Part shown: piece by piece, positions 1 through 5,208 of the stretch | How positions within the stretch are numbered: the first letter of the stretch is position 1 | Layout: each line of letters starts with the position of its first letter | Assembly (NCBI GenBank): GCA_043817345.1 | Contig: JBDRGZ010000030.1 | Coordinates: 1-5,948, forward strand | Direction of reading: 5' to 3' | DNA: 5,948 nt | From: CAYSXS01 sp043817345 | GTDB lineage: Bacteria; Patescibacteriota; Patescibacteriia; UBA2196 | The notes under the pieces: generated by a model | Databases searched by the model: none | What the model was told of the DNA's origin: nothing | Seen by the model: only the letters and a program-made list of their open reading frames with translations | Program-made: the position numbers and the translations under genes

Positions 1-842
1 TCGATTTGCTTGAAAAACATAATACAAACTATTGTGCATTTTTGCATGAAAAAATTAAAAAAGACTTTAGTTTTTTACAACATTTAGATAAAACACAGAC
101 AGAAATACAAAAAAACGAAAAATTTGATCTAGCTCTAATACTGGACTGTGGATCATATGACATGTCAGACCCACAAAGTTACGAAAAATATATCGATAAA
201 GATACAAAAATAATAAACATAGATCACCATATATCTAATGATGAGTTTGGTAAAATTAATTACATAAACAAACAAGCTTCTTCTACAGCAGAAATATTAA
301 TTGATTTTTTCAAACACATTAAACATCCAATAGACAAACAAACAGCAACTTCTCTTTTATGTGGCATTGCTTGCGATACAGAAATGTTTTGCAATGCTGC
401 TACTAATGAATTTGCTATTCAACAAAGTAGTGAATTAATACGATTAGGTGGTGATATAAATACTATTAAAAAAAAGGTATTTGAAAATACAAAATTAAAA
501 TATGCAAAGTTTCTAGGTTCGCTTTTATCAAAAATACAACATAATAAAAAACTGGACATTATCAGTCTAGTTATCACCCAGGATGATATCAAAAAAAATA
601 ACCTAGAAAATGAAGATATCTCTGGAGTAGCTAATTTCCTCAAAAATACAAACGAAGGAGAGGTTGCCTTACTACTTAAAGAATCAACTGATGGAAAAAT
701 AAAAGGGAGCTTACGCAGTAAAGGGAAAGATATAGAACCACTAGCCCGACTTTTGGGTGGTGGCGGACACAACAGAGCTGCAGGATTCACAATTGAAGGT
801 AAACTAATACAAGACAGTAAAGGGAAATATAGAATTATGTAA
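1..842 (+). CDS. nrnA: DHH/DHHA1 phosphoesterase, NrnA-like (5' end outside window)
   Basis: Probable cytoplasmic nanoRNase/pAp phosphatase of the NrnA type, which by family knowledge degrades 2-5 nt RNA oligonucleotides and dephosphorylates 3'-phosphoadenosine 5'-phosphate using Mn2+. Numbering from the TTG at position 6, the visible part is 278 residues. It shows the second metal motif LDCGS (Asp47), the signature DHH at 73-75 in NIDHHISND, a further Asp124 in GIACDTEMF, and the C-terminal DHHA1 motif GGGGHNRAAGF at 251-261. The first metal motif (HxxPDGD) normally near the N-terminus is absent, and the frame is open to the window edge (the preceding codon is GAT), so roughly 40 N-terminal residues lie outside; TTG at 6 is not the real start. 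The total would then be near the usual 310-330 residues. The stop codon is only 4 nt before the palindromic repeat. RecJ is another DHH/DHHA1 family, but RecJ is much longer and has extra C-terminal domains. The assignment to the DHH family is firm; NrnA rather than a related DHH enzyme is likely. Confidence 0.88.
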   Translation, partial: DLLEKHNTNYCAFLHEKIKKDFSFLQHLDKTQTEIQKNEKFDLALILDCGSYDMSDPQSYEKYIDKDTKIINIDHHISNDEFGKINYINKQASSTAEILIDFFKHIKHPIDKQTATSLLCGIACDTEMFCNAATNEFAIQQSSELIRLGGDINTIKKKVFENTKLKYAKFLGSLLSKIQHNKKLDIISLVITQDDIKKNNLENEDISGVANFLKNTNEGEVALLLKESTDGKIKGSLRSKGKDIEPLARLLGGGGHNRAAGFTIEGKLIQDSKGKYRIM

Positions 843-846
843 AGTA

Positions 847-994
847 GTCATCCTGAGCGACTTTTAGGGTTGTTATAAGCGAAGGATCTGTTTTTTTGTT
901 GACTTTGCATAAATTTCATTATATTATAATTTTATAATGATTTTTAAAATAGATCCTTCGTCCCCTTCGACAAGCTCAGGGTTCTCAGGATGAC
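847..994. repeat. 148-bp imperfect palindromic repeat (MITE/REP-like) between nrnA and clpP
   Basis: The outer arms are a perfect 11-bp inverted repeat, GTCATCCTGAG (847-857) and CTCAGGATGAC (984-994). The ends of the inner arms are a perfect 10-bp inverted repeat, CGAAGGATCT (880-889) and AGATCCTTCG (951-960). Each arm is thus a 43-44 nt unit with conserved ends and a divergent middle. The right arm is internally duplicated: CCTTCG and CTCAGG each occur twice (CCTTCG at 955-960 and 964-969). Its segment CCTTCGACAAGCTCAGGG (964-981) is GC-rich against an AT-rich background. The 61-bp core (890-950) is AT-rich and itself has CATTATA (917-923) facing TATAATG (933-939). No ORF is inside. From memory, GTCATCCTGAG...CGAAGGATCT sequences are dispersed in many bacterial genomes; this was not checked here. 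Confidence 0.85.
899..927 (+). promoter_or_regulatory. Sigma-70-type promoter for clpP, inside the repeat core
   Basis: TTGACT (899-904) and TATTAT (922-927) are separated by 17 bp, each one mismatch from consensus. An overlapping TATAAT at 925-930 would give a 20-bp spacer and is less likely. Transcription would start near 934, leaving a 5' UTR of about 70 nt for clpP that contains the whole right arm of the repeat. This is the only good promoter between nrnA and clpP. Confidence 0.6.
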
Positions 995-1006
995 ATTACT
1001 ATCAAT

Positions 1007-1585
1007 ATGAATCTAATACCAACTGTTATAGAAAAATCAAATTTCGGCGAACGTGCCTATGATATATATTCTAGACTATTAAAAGAAAGAATAATTTTTC
1101 TAGGTGCACCAATCAATGATATTGTTGCTAACACCATTATTGCTCAAATGCTTTTTTTAGAATCGCAAGATTCTAAAAAAGAAATCAAACTTTATGTTAA
1201 TTCCCCTGGCGGATCAGTTACAGCAGGTATGGCAGTTTATGACACAATGCAATATGTTAAATGTGATGTTTCAACCATCTGTATTGGTATGGCCGCTTCT
1301 ATGGGCGCTGTACTTTTAGCTGCAGGAACCAAAGGAAAAAGGTTTAGTTTACCTAATTCTGAAGTAATGCTTCACCAAGTAATGGGTGGCGCAGAAGGAC
1401 AAGCTATTGATGTAAAAATACGAGCTGAACATATTCTCAAAGTTAAAGATAGACTTAATAAAATATTAGCCAGTCATACAGGACAATCATTAGATAAAAT
1501 TGAAAAAGACACAGACCGTGACTATTTTATGTCAGCTGAAGAAGCTAAAAAGTATGGTTTAATTGATAAAATTATTAAAAAATAA
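1007..1585 (+). CDS. clpP: ATP-dependent Clp protease proteolytic subunit ClpP
   Basis: Serine peptidase (family S14) that forms the tetradecameric barrel and degrades proteins unfolded by ClpX, ClpA or ClpC-type ATPases in the cytoplasm. At 192 residues it has the normal mature length. The catalytic triad is visible: Ser98 in GMAASMGAVLL, His123 in MLHQ, and Asp172 in DRDYF. The N-terminus NLIPTVIEKSNFGERAYDIY and the segments IIFLGAPI (29-36) and YVNSPGGS (63-70, the oxyanion/substrate strand) are classical. The start is firm because ClpP proteins commonly begin MxLIPxVIE at this spot, although no Shine-Dalgarno lies at normal spacing; the nearest, AGGA at 987-990, is the end of the upstream repeat and 16 nt away. 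No clpX is adjacent in the window. The gene is transcribed from a promoter inside the repeat and ends with its own terminator, so it is probably monocistronic. Confidence 0.97.
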   Translation: MNLIPTVIEKSNFGERAYDIYSRLLKERIIFLGAPINDIVANTIIAQMLFLESQDSKKEIKLYVNSPGGSVTAGMAVYDTMQYVKCDVSTICIGMAASMGAVLLAAGTKGKRFSLPNSEVMLHQVMGGAEGQAIDVKIRAEHILKVKDRLNKILASHTGQSLDKIEKDTDRDYFMSAEEAKKYGLIDKIIKK

Positions 1586-1595
1586 AGTCAAATAT

Positions 1596-1629
1596 AAAAA
1601 TCAGTTTGAAAGGCTGGTTTTTTGTTTTT
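1596..1629 (+). terminator. Intrinsic terminator of clpP
   Basis: A 9-bp stem, AAAAATCAG (1596-1604) with CTGGTTTTT (1614-1622), contains one T-G wobble and has the 9-nt loop TTTGAAAGG. It is followed by a T-rich tract to 1629. It begins 11 nt after the clpP stop codon. Confidence 0.8.
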
Positions 1630-1630
1630 C

Positions 1631-1659
1631 TTGCCAAATACAATCTTCTGTGCTACACT
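1631..1659 (+). promoter_or_regulatory. Extended -10 promoter for rny
   Basis: TTGCCA (1631-1636) is followed after 17 bp by TACACT (1654-1659), with the extended -10 dinucleotide TG at 1651-1652 (TGCTACACT). It sits directly after the clpP terminator and is the best-scoring promoter by eye in this gap. The predicted start of transcription is near 1666. Confidence 0.6.
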
Positions 1660-1665
1660 TAAAAC

Positions 1666-1900
1666 ACTTAAATAAATAATATTTTTCTAAAAAGAATTAC
1701 CAAAGATTGTAATGTTTAAAAAAATTATCAATTTTAGCTAAATTTTAATGAAACTTGAGTATAAAAATATAATTAATAACTCAAAACAAACAAATTTGTA
1801 TATTTTAACATACCCAAATATTTTGGTTTAATATATATTTTTTGATTAGCTAAATATATTTTTTTGAACAGGCTCTCTTTTTAGAATATTGAGAGTTTTT
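1666..1900 (+). promoter_or_regulatory. Long AT-rich 5' leader of rny
   Basis: If the promoter at 1631-1659 is right, rny has an untranslated leader of about 235 nt, which is long for such a compact genome. It contains no supported gene. Short inverted repeats are visible: TTGAGT (1755-1760) with ACTCAA (1779-1784); CCAAA (1814-1818) with TTTGG (1822-1826) around a 3-nt loop; and CTCTC (1873-1877) with GAGAG (1891-1895). The last is next to the start codon and would pair with the only Shine-Dalgarno-like purines. The octamer TTAGCTAA occurs at 1734-1741 and 1846-1853. No known riboswitch class was recognised. Confidence 0.4.
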
Positions 1901-3412
1901 ATGTTTATATACCTAGCAATCGGGCTAGTTGTTGGTCTTGGACTCGGTTATCTTTTGCGCCGTTTCTTAGCCACTCGAGTAACCGAAAATGCAGAATACA
2001 AAGCCCAAAGAATTATTGAAGAAGCTAAATCAAAATATCAAGAAGTCTTAATTGAAGCTAGAGACAAATCAATTAGACTTATTGATGATGCTAAAAAAGA
2101 AGAAAAAGAAAGACGAGTTGAAATCTCTAATTTACAAAAAAGGATAAACAAAAGAGAATCCCTATTTGATCAAAAACTTTTAGAATTTGAAGATAAAAAA
2201 CAACAACTTCTAGATAAAGCTGATAAGTTAGAAAAGGCAAAAGCAGAAGTTTTAAAAATAAAAGAAGAACAGTTCGCGAAATTACAAAAAATTGCTGAGT
2301 TAACAAAAGAAAAAGCAAAAGATGTATTACTGGAAAACACAGAAAAAGAAATCAAAGAAGAACTTTTCTCACGTGTAAGAAAATTACAAAACCAAGCTTC
2401 TGAAGATTTAGAAAAAGAAGCCAAAAATGTTTTAAGTTCTGTGATCGAACGTTGTGCTTCAAGCCATACTTCAGAAACAACAACATCTGCCATTGCTCTG
2501 CCATCTGATGAAATGAAAGGTAGAATTATTGGCCGTGAAGGTAGAAATATTAAAACATTAGAAAATTTACTTGGTGTTGAAATTATTGTTGACGATACAC
2601 CAGAAACAATTATTGTTTCCTGTTTCTCTCCTGTGAGAAGAGCTGTAGGTAAATTAGTATTAGAAAAACTAATTGCTGACGGTAGAATTCACCCAGGTAG
2701 AATCGAAGATACAATTGAAGAAGCTAAAAAAGAAATAGCTTTAGAGATTAAGAAAGCTGGTGAAGATGCAGCTTATGAAGCTGGTGTAGCAGGGCTTGAT
2801 CCTAAGTTAATCCAAGTTCTTGGTAGATTAAAATTCAGAACCTCATACGGACAAAACGTATTACAGCATTCAGTTGAAGTAGCTCACTTATCTGTTCTAT
2901 TAGCAGAAGAGCTAGGAGCTGATGTAAGTATTGCTAGAAAAGGTGGTTTACTGCATGATATTGGTAAAGCTGTAGACCATGAAGTTGAGGGCACTCATCC
3001 GGAAATTGGATACAATATTTTAAAGAAATTTGGCCTTCCTGAAGAAATAGCTAAAATATCTATTGAACACCATGAAGATCATCCTACTACTTTAGAAGGT
3101 GTAATCTCTAAAGTAGCAGATGCTATTTCAGGTGCAAGACCTGGTGCCAGAAAAGATACTTACGAAAACTACATTCAACGCTTAACTGAATTAGAAGATA
3201 CAGCTAAAGCTTTTGAAGGCGTTGATAAGGTCTATGCTATCCAGGCTGGACGTGAAATTCGTGTATTCGTAGAACCTGAAAAGGTTGATGACTGGAATTC
3301 ACAGAAACTAGCCAGAGAAATTGCTAACAAGATTGAACAAGAATTGAAATATCCAGGCGAAATTAGAGTAAACGTTATTCGTGAAACAAGAATGATTGAA
3401 TACGCTAGATAA
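1901..3412 (+). CDS. rny: Ribonuclease Y (membrane-anchored endoribonuclease)
   Basis: RNase Y starts mRNA decay by cutting single-stranded RNA at the inner face of the membrane. From ATG 1901 the protein is 503 residues, close to the usual ~520. Domain order: a membrane anchor at about residues 2-22 (glycine-rich, then LLRRF); a long charged coiled coil of Lys/Glu/Arg at about 28-185; a KH RNA-binding domain with GRIIGREGRN at 207-216; an HD metal-dependent phosphodiesterase domain with QHSVEVAHL near 322-330 and the catalytic HD pair at 352-353 in LLHDIGK; then EHHEDHP and DAISGARPGAR; and a C-terminal segment ending RETRMIEYAR, typical of the family. ATG 1901 is preferred over the in-frame TTG at 1889 because GAGAG (1891-1895) lies 5 nt before it and the anchor then starts at once, as in homologues. 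The gene has its own promoter and terminator and converges on the 3D-domain gene. No key residue is missing. Confidence 0.96.
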   Translation: MFIYLAIGLVVGLGLGYLLRRFLATRVTENAEYKAQRIIEEAKSKYQEVLIEARDKSIRLIDDAKKEEKERRVEISNLQKRINKRESLFDQKLLEFEDKKQQLLDKADKLEKAKAEVLKIKEEQFAKLQKIAELTKEKAKDVLLENTEKEIKEELFSRVRKLQNQASEDLEKEAKNVLSSVIERCASSHTSETTTSAIALPSDEMKGRIIGREGRNIKTLENLLGVEIIVDDTPETIIVSCFSPVRRAVGKLVLEKLIADGRIHPGRIEDTIEEAKKEIALEIKKAGEDAAYEAGVAGLDPKLIQVLGRLKFRTSYGQNVLQHSVEVAHLSVLLAEELGADVSIARKGGLLHDIGKAVDHEVEGTHPEIGYNILKKFGLPEEIAKISIEHHEDHPTTLEGVISKVADAISGARPGARKDTYENYIQRLTELEDTAKAFEGVDKVYAIQAGREIRVFVEPEKVDDWNSQKLAREIANKIEQELKYPGEIRVNVIRETRMIEYAR

Positions 3413-3430
3413 AATATATTTTAACAAAAC

Positions 3431-3459
3431 TTAAAACCGACCCAGTGGGTCGGTTTTAA
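3431..3459. terminator. Bidirectional terminator between rny and the 3D-domain gene
   Basis: A perfect 13-bp stem, TTAAAACCGACCC (3431-3443) with GGGTCGGTTTTAA (3447-3459), around the 3-nt loop AGT. The A- and T-runs at the stem ends provide a U tract in both directions. It lies 18 nt after the rny stop and 23 nt after the stop of the convergent minus-strand gene, so it can serve both. Confidence 0.92.
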
Positions 3460-3482
3460 TTTATATATAAATCAAAAACATA

Positions 3483-3989
3483 TTAATATACTTCGATCTT
3501 CACATATTTTACACCTAACTGTTTAGCAGCTTCTCTGGTTGTCATCCAAATATCAACACGATAATGATATTTAGAATTCATCCTATCTTCAACACTAAAT
3601 ACTTTATCACCAAATAATTCAGGTATTTTAATTTTAGTACCAAAAGGTAAAAAGTTAGCTGCTACAATCCCATCATGTACAAATGTTCCATTAGCAGTAA
3701 TGAATGGTGTACTATCACATTGATCAACTGTTGAGGAATAAGCAGTGATAGTTGTATATCTTACCATCTTAGGTTTAATGTTTTCATTTTCAGGCAAGCT
3801 ATATGCTGGACGCACATTTTCATCTGTACCACTTATATATACAAATTGAGCAGGACCTTGAGCATAAGGCTCTAATGCCTGTTCTTTTGCAAAAGCAATG
3901 TGTGGCAAAAACCATTCAAAAAGAAGGGCTAAAATTGCTAGAATTAAGAATCTTTCAGCTATTTTAAGTTGTCTCAATCCTATTTCCAT
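3483..3989 (-). CDS. Secreted 3D-domain protein (MltA/Rpf-like cell-wall domain)
   Basis: A 168-residue exported protein. Residues 1-34 form a signal peptide or N-terminal anchor: a basic start (R6, K9, R13), a hydrophobic stretch at about 13-33, and a possible signal peptidase I site after Ala-Phe-Ala (32-34). After a linker, the C-terminal half (about 78-168) carries the 3D fold: TTITAYSST, TPFITANGT, DGIVAANFLPFGTKIKIP, FSVEDRM (Asp135), YRVDIWM (Asp146), then REAAKQLGVKYVKIEVY. The 3D domain, named for three aspartates, is found in lytic transglycosylase MltA and in peptidoglycan-acting or stationary-phase proteins; an envelope role is inferred. The Asp usually found in the AVDP segment is absent here (VAAN, 109-112). 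The start is the first possible one, since an in-frame stop lies a few codons upstream, yet no Shine-Dalgarno is adjacent. The gene has its own strong promoter. Confidence 0.85.
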   Translation of the reverse strand: MEIGLRQLKIAERFLILAILALLFEWFLPHIAFAKEQALEPYAQGPAQFVYISGTDENVRPAYSLPENENIKPKMVRYTTITAYSSTVDQCDSTPFITANGTFVHDGIVAANFLPFGTKIKIPELFGDKVFSVEDRMNSKYHYRVDIWMTTREAAKQLGVKYVKIEVY

Positions 3990-4002
3990 ATATTTATATT
4001 AT

Positions 4003-4018
4003 TAGCTAATATTAGCTA
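4003..4018. repeat. 16-bp perfect palindrome in the 3D gene leader
   Basis: TAGCTAATATTAGCTA reads identically on both strands. It lies between the orphan Shine-Dalgarno (4037-4043) and the start codon of the 3D gene (3987-3989). As RNA it could fold into a 6-bp stem with an ATAT loop; as DNA it is operator-like. Function unknown. Confidence 0.6.
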
Positions 4019-4036
4019 TTTAGACAAATTTAAAAT

Positions 4037-4043
4037 CCTCCTT
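4037..4043 (-). promoter_or_regulatory. Orphan perfect Shine-Dalgarno, 47 nt from the 3D start
   Basis: Read on the minus strand this is AAGGAGG, a full match to the anti-Shine-Dalgarno core. It is far too distant (47 nt) from the ATG at 3989. At 9 nt spacing it instead faces a minimal ORF, TTG TCT AAA TAG (4027-4016), whose stop codon begins the 16-bp palindrome. It may be a ribosome standby or leader-peptide site. The sequence is clear; the role is a guess. Confidence 0.5.
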
Positions 4044-4081
4044 TTATAGAGAATCTAATATACTTTACTTTCTTTATTTAC

Positions 4082-4108
4082 TAGCTTAATTATAGCGTAA
4101 ATAAGCTA
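4082..4108. repeat. Operator-like dyad over the 3D gene promoter
   Basis: TAGCTTA (4082-4088) and TAAGCTA (4102-4108) form a perfect 7-bp inverted repeat with a 13-bp spacer that contains the -10 box. The position suits a repressor site, but a chance match is possible in such AT-rich DNA. Confidence 0.35.
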
Positions 4109-4117
4109 AAAAGTCAA
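4089..4117 (-). promoter_or_regulatory. Near-consensus promoter for the 3D-domain gene
   Basis: On the minus strand, TTGACT (4117-4112) and a perfect TATAAT (4094-4089) are separated by exactly 17 bp. The predicted start near 4082 gives a leader of about 93 nt. The -35 is only 15 nt past the queA stop codon, with no terminator for queA between, so queA transcripts may also run into this gene. Confidence 0.8.
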
Positions 4118-4132
4118 TTTAATTATCCACAC

Positions 4133-5149
4133 CTACTTAATAAACAAGGCATCACCAAAAGAATAAAATCTATACTTCTTTTTAATGGCTTTTTGATATA
4201 TTTCCATTACCTTATCTATATTAATAAAAGCAGAGATTAACATAAGTAAACTAGACTTAGGTAAATGAAAATTGGTAATCATCGCATCTATAAACTTAAA
4301 CGAATACCCTGGATAAATAAATATATCTATCCAACCACTAAATGGTTTTAATTTATTCCTTTTAGAAGCTCCCTCTAATACACGGATACTTGTTGTACCA
4401 ACAGCAATTATTCTTTTGCCTTGTTTCTTTGCTTCATTTAATCTATCACAAGTTTTTTTATCTAATATTCCAAACTCTTTATGTATCTTATGATCCTCTA
4501 TCTTATTAGTTTTAACAGGAGCAAAAGTTCCTAGACCAACATGCAAAGTTACAAATTCCATTTGAACACTTTTTTTATCCAGTTGATTTAACAATTTTTT
4601 AGTAAAATGTAATCCCGCGGTTGGAGCTGCAACAGAACCTTGATGTTTTGCATAAATCGTTTGATATTTCTTACGAATTGATTTTGAATCTTTTGTTTTA
4701 ATATATGGAGGTAATGGAGTTTCCGCATATTTATCTAAAAAAGCTTTAAACTTTTCATCAAACAGATTAAACTTAACTAGCCAATTTCCATTTTCTAATT
4801 TATCTAGGACATTTACTTTTAAATTCCCTTTATTTAATTCCTTAACATCCTTTAATTTTCCACCAATTAAACATTCCCATTTTCCTTTTCCTAAATCTTG
4901 TAAAAGGAATATTTCTATCTCTCCTCCAGTTGGTTTATATACATTTAACCTAGCAGGAAACACTTTGGAATTATTAAAAACCAATACATCATTAGAATCT
5001 AGATATTTAGGAAGATTGTACATATGTTTATGTAGAACCCTGTCCTCTTTTTTTGAATATATTAAAAGCTTAGACCCATCACGAGGTGTAACAGGTTTTT
5101 GTGCAATTAATTCTTTTGGTAAATTGTAGTTAAATTTCTCAAAATTCAT
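4133..5149 (-). CDS. queA: tRNA preQ1(34) S-adenosylmethionine ribosyltransferase-isomerase QueA
   Basis: Transfers and isomerises the ribosyl group of S-adenosylmethionine onto preQ1 at the wobble position (34) of GUN-anticodon tRNAs, forming epoxyqueuosine. It acts in the cytoplasm after tRNA-guanine transglycosylase. At 338 residues it has the family's normal length. Conserved segments in order: YNLPKELIAQ (8-17) and RDGSKLL (23-29); VFNNSKVFPARL (57-68); GGEIEIFLL (75-83); ETPLPPYI (143-150); YQTIYA (162-167) and GSVAAPTAGLHF (171-182); VGLGTFAPV (204-212); IIAVGTTSIRVLE (247-259); GWIDIFIYPGY (272-282); ITNFHLPKSSLLMLISAF (291-308); and FYSFGDALFI near the end. The start ATG matches the family N-terminus, but the preceding bases are a T-rich tract with no Shine-Dalgarno. 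No other queuosine gene is in the window. Confidence 0.97.
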   Translation of the reverse strand: MNFEKFNYNLPKELIAQKPVTPRDGSKLLIYSKKEDRVLHKHMYNLPKYLDSNDVLVFNNSKVFPARLNVYKPTGGEIEIFLLQDLGKGKWECLIGGKLKDVKELNKGNLKVNVLDKLENGNWLVKFNLFDEKFKAFLDKYAETPLPPYIKTKDSKSIRKKYQTIYAKHQGSVAAPTAGLHFTKKLLNQLDKKSVQMEFVTLHVGLGTFAPVKTNKIEDHKIHKEFGILDKKTCDRLNEAKKQGKRIIAVGTTSIRVLEGASKRNKLKPFSGWIDIFIYPGYSFKFIDAMITNFHLPKSSLLMLISAFINIDKVMEIYQKAIKKKYRFYSFGDALFIK

Positions 5150-5150
5150 A

Positions 5151-5178
5151 AAAACAAAAAAAGTGGTATTACCACTTT
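5151..5178 (-). terminator. Intrinsic terminator just before queA
   Basis: On the minus strand AAAGTGGTA (5178-5170) pairs perfectly with TACCACTTT (5168-5160), effectively an 8-bp stem with a 3-nt loop, followed by a T-rich tract (5159-5151) ending 1 nt before the queA ATG. It probably ends transcripts from the PH-domain gene and the small membrane gene. Alternatively it could attenuate queA, but the predicted queA start of transcription lies inside the stem, which argues against that. Confidence 0.75.
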
Positions 5179-5179
5179 G

Positions 5180-5208
5180 ATTGTATGTGTTATAAACAGA
5201 CTTGTCTA
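5180..5208 (-). promoter_or_regulatory. Promoter for queA overlapping the upstream gene's stop codon
   Basis: On the minus strand TAGACA (5208-5203) and TACAAT (5185-5180) are separated by 17 bp, each one mismatch from consensus. The first three bases of the -35 are the TAG stop of the 35-residue gene. The predicted start near 5173 gives a leader of about 24 nt that keeps only part of the terminator stem. Confidence 0.6.

Noticed and set aside
419..790. Open frame of 123 codons on the minus strand
   Set aside because: It lies fully inside the DHH phosphoesterase gene on the other strand, and its product is Ser/Phe-rich with no recognisable motif: an antisense shadow.
847..994. Full insertion sequence or CRISPR array
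   Set aside because: There is no transposase ORF and no regularly spaced direct repeats; the element is a short noncoding palindrome.
1712..1741. Nine-codon ORF (ATG to TAA) in the rny leader as a leader peptide
   Set aside because: No Shine-Dalgarno precedes it and the composition is simply AT-rich; expected by chance.
1889..1900. TTG at 1889 as the start of rny
   Set aside because: ATG 1901 has GAGAG at 5 nt spacing and puts the membrane anchor at the N-terminus as in homologues; the TTG has no ribosome site.
2127..2493. Two overlapping minus-strand open frames opposite rny
   Set aside because: They are antisense to the Lys/Glu-rich coiled coil, which gives Leu/Phe/Ser-rich translations by codon complement; no ribosome site or motif.
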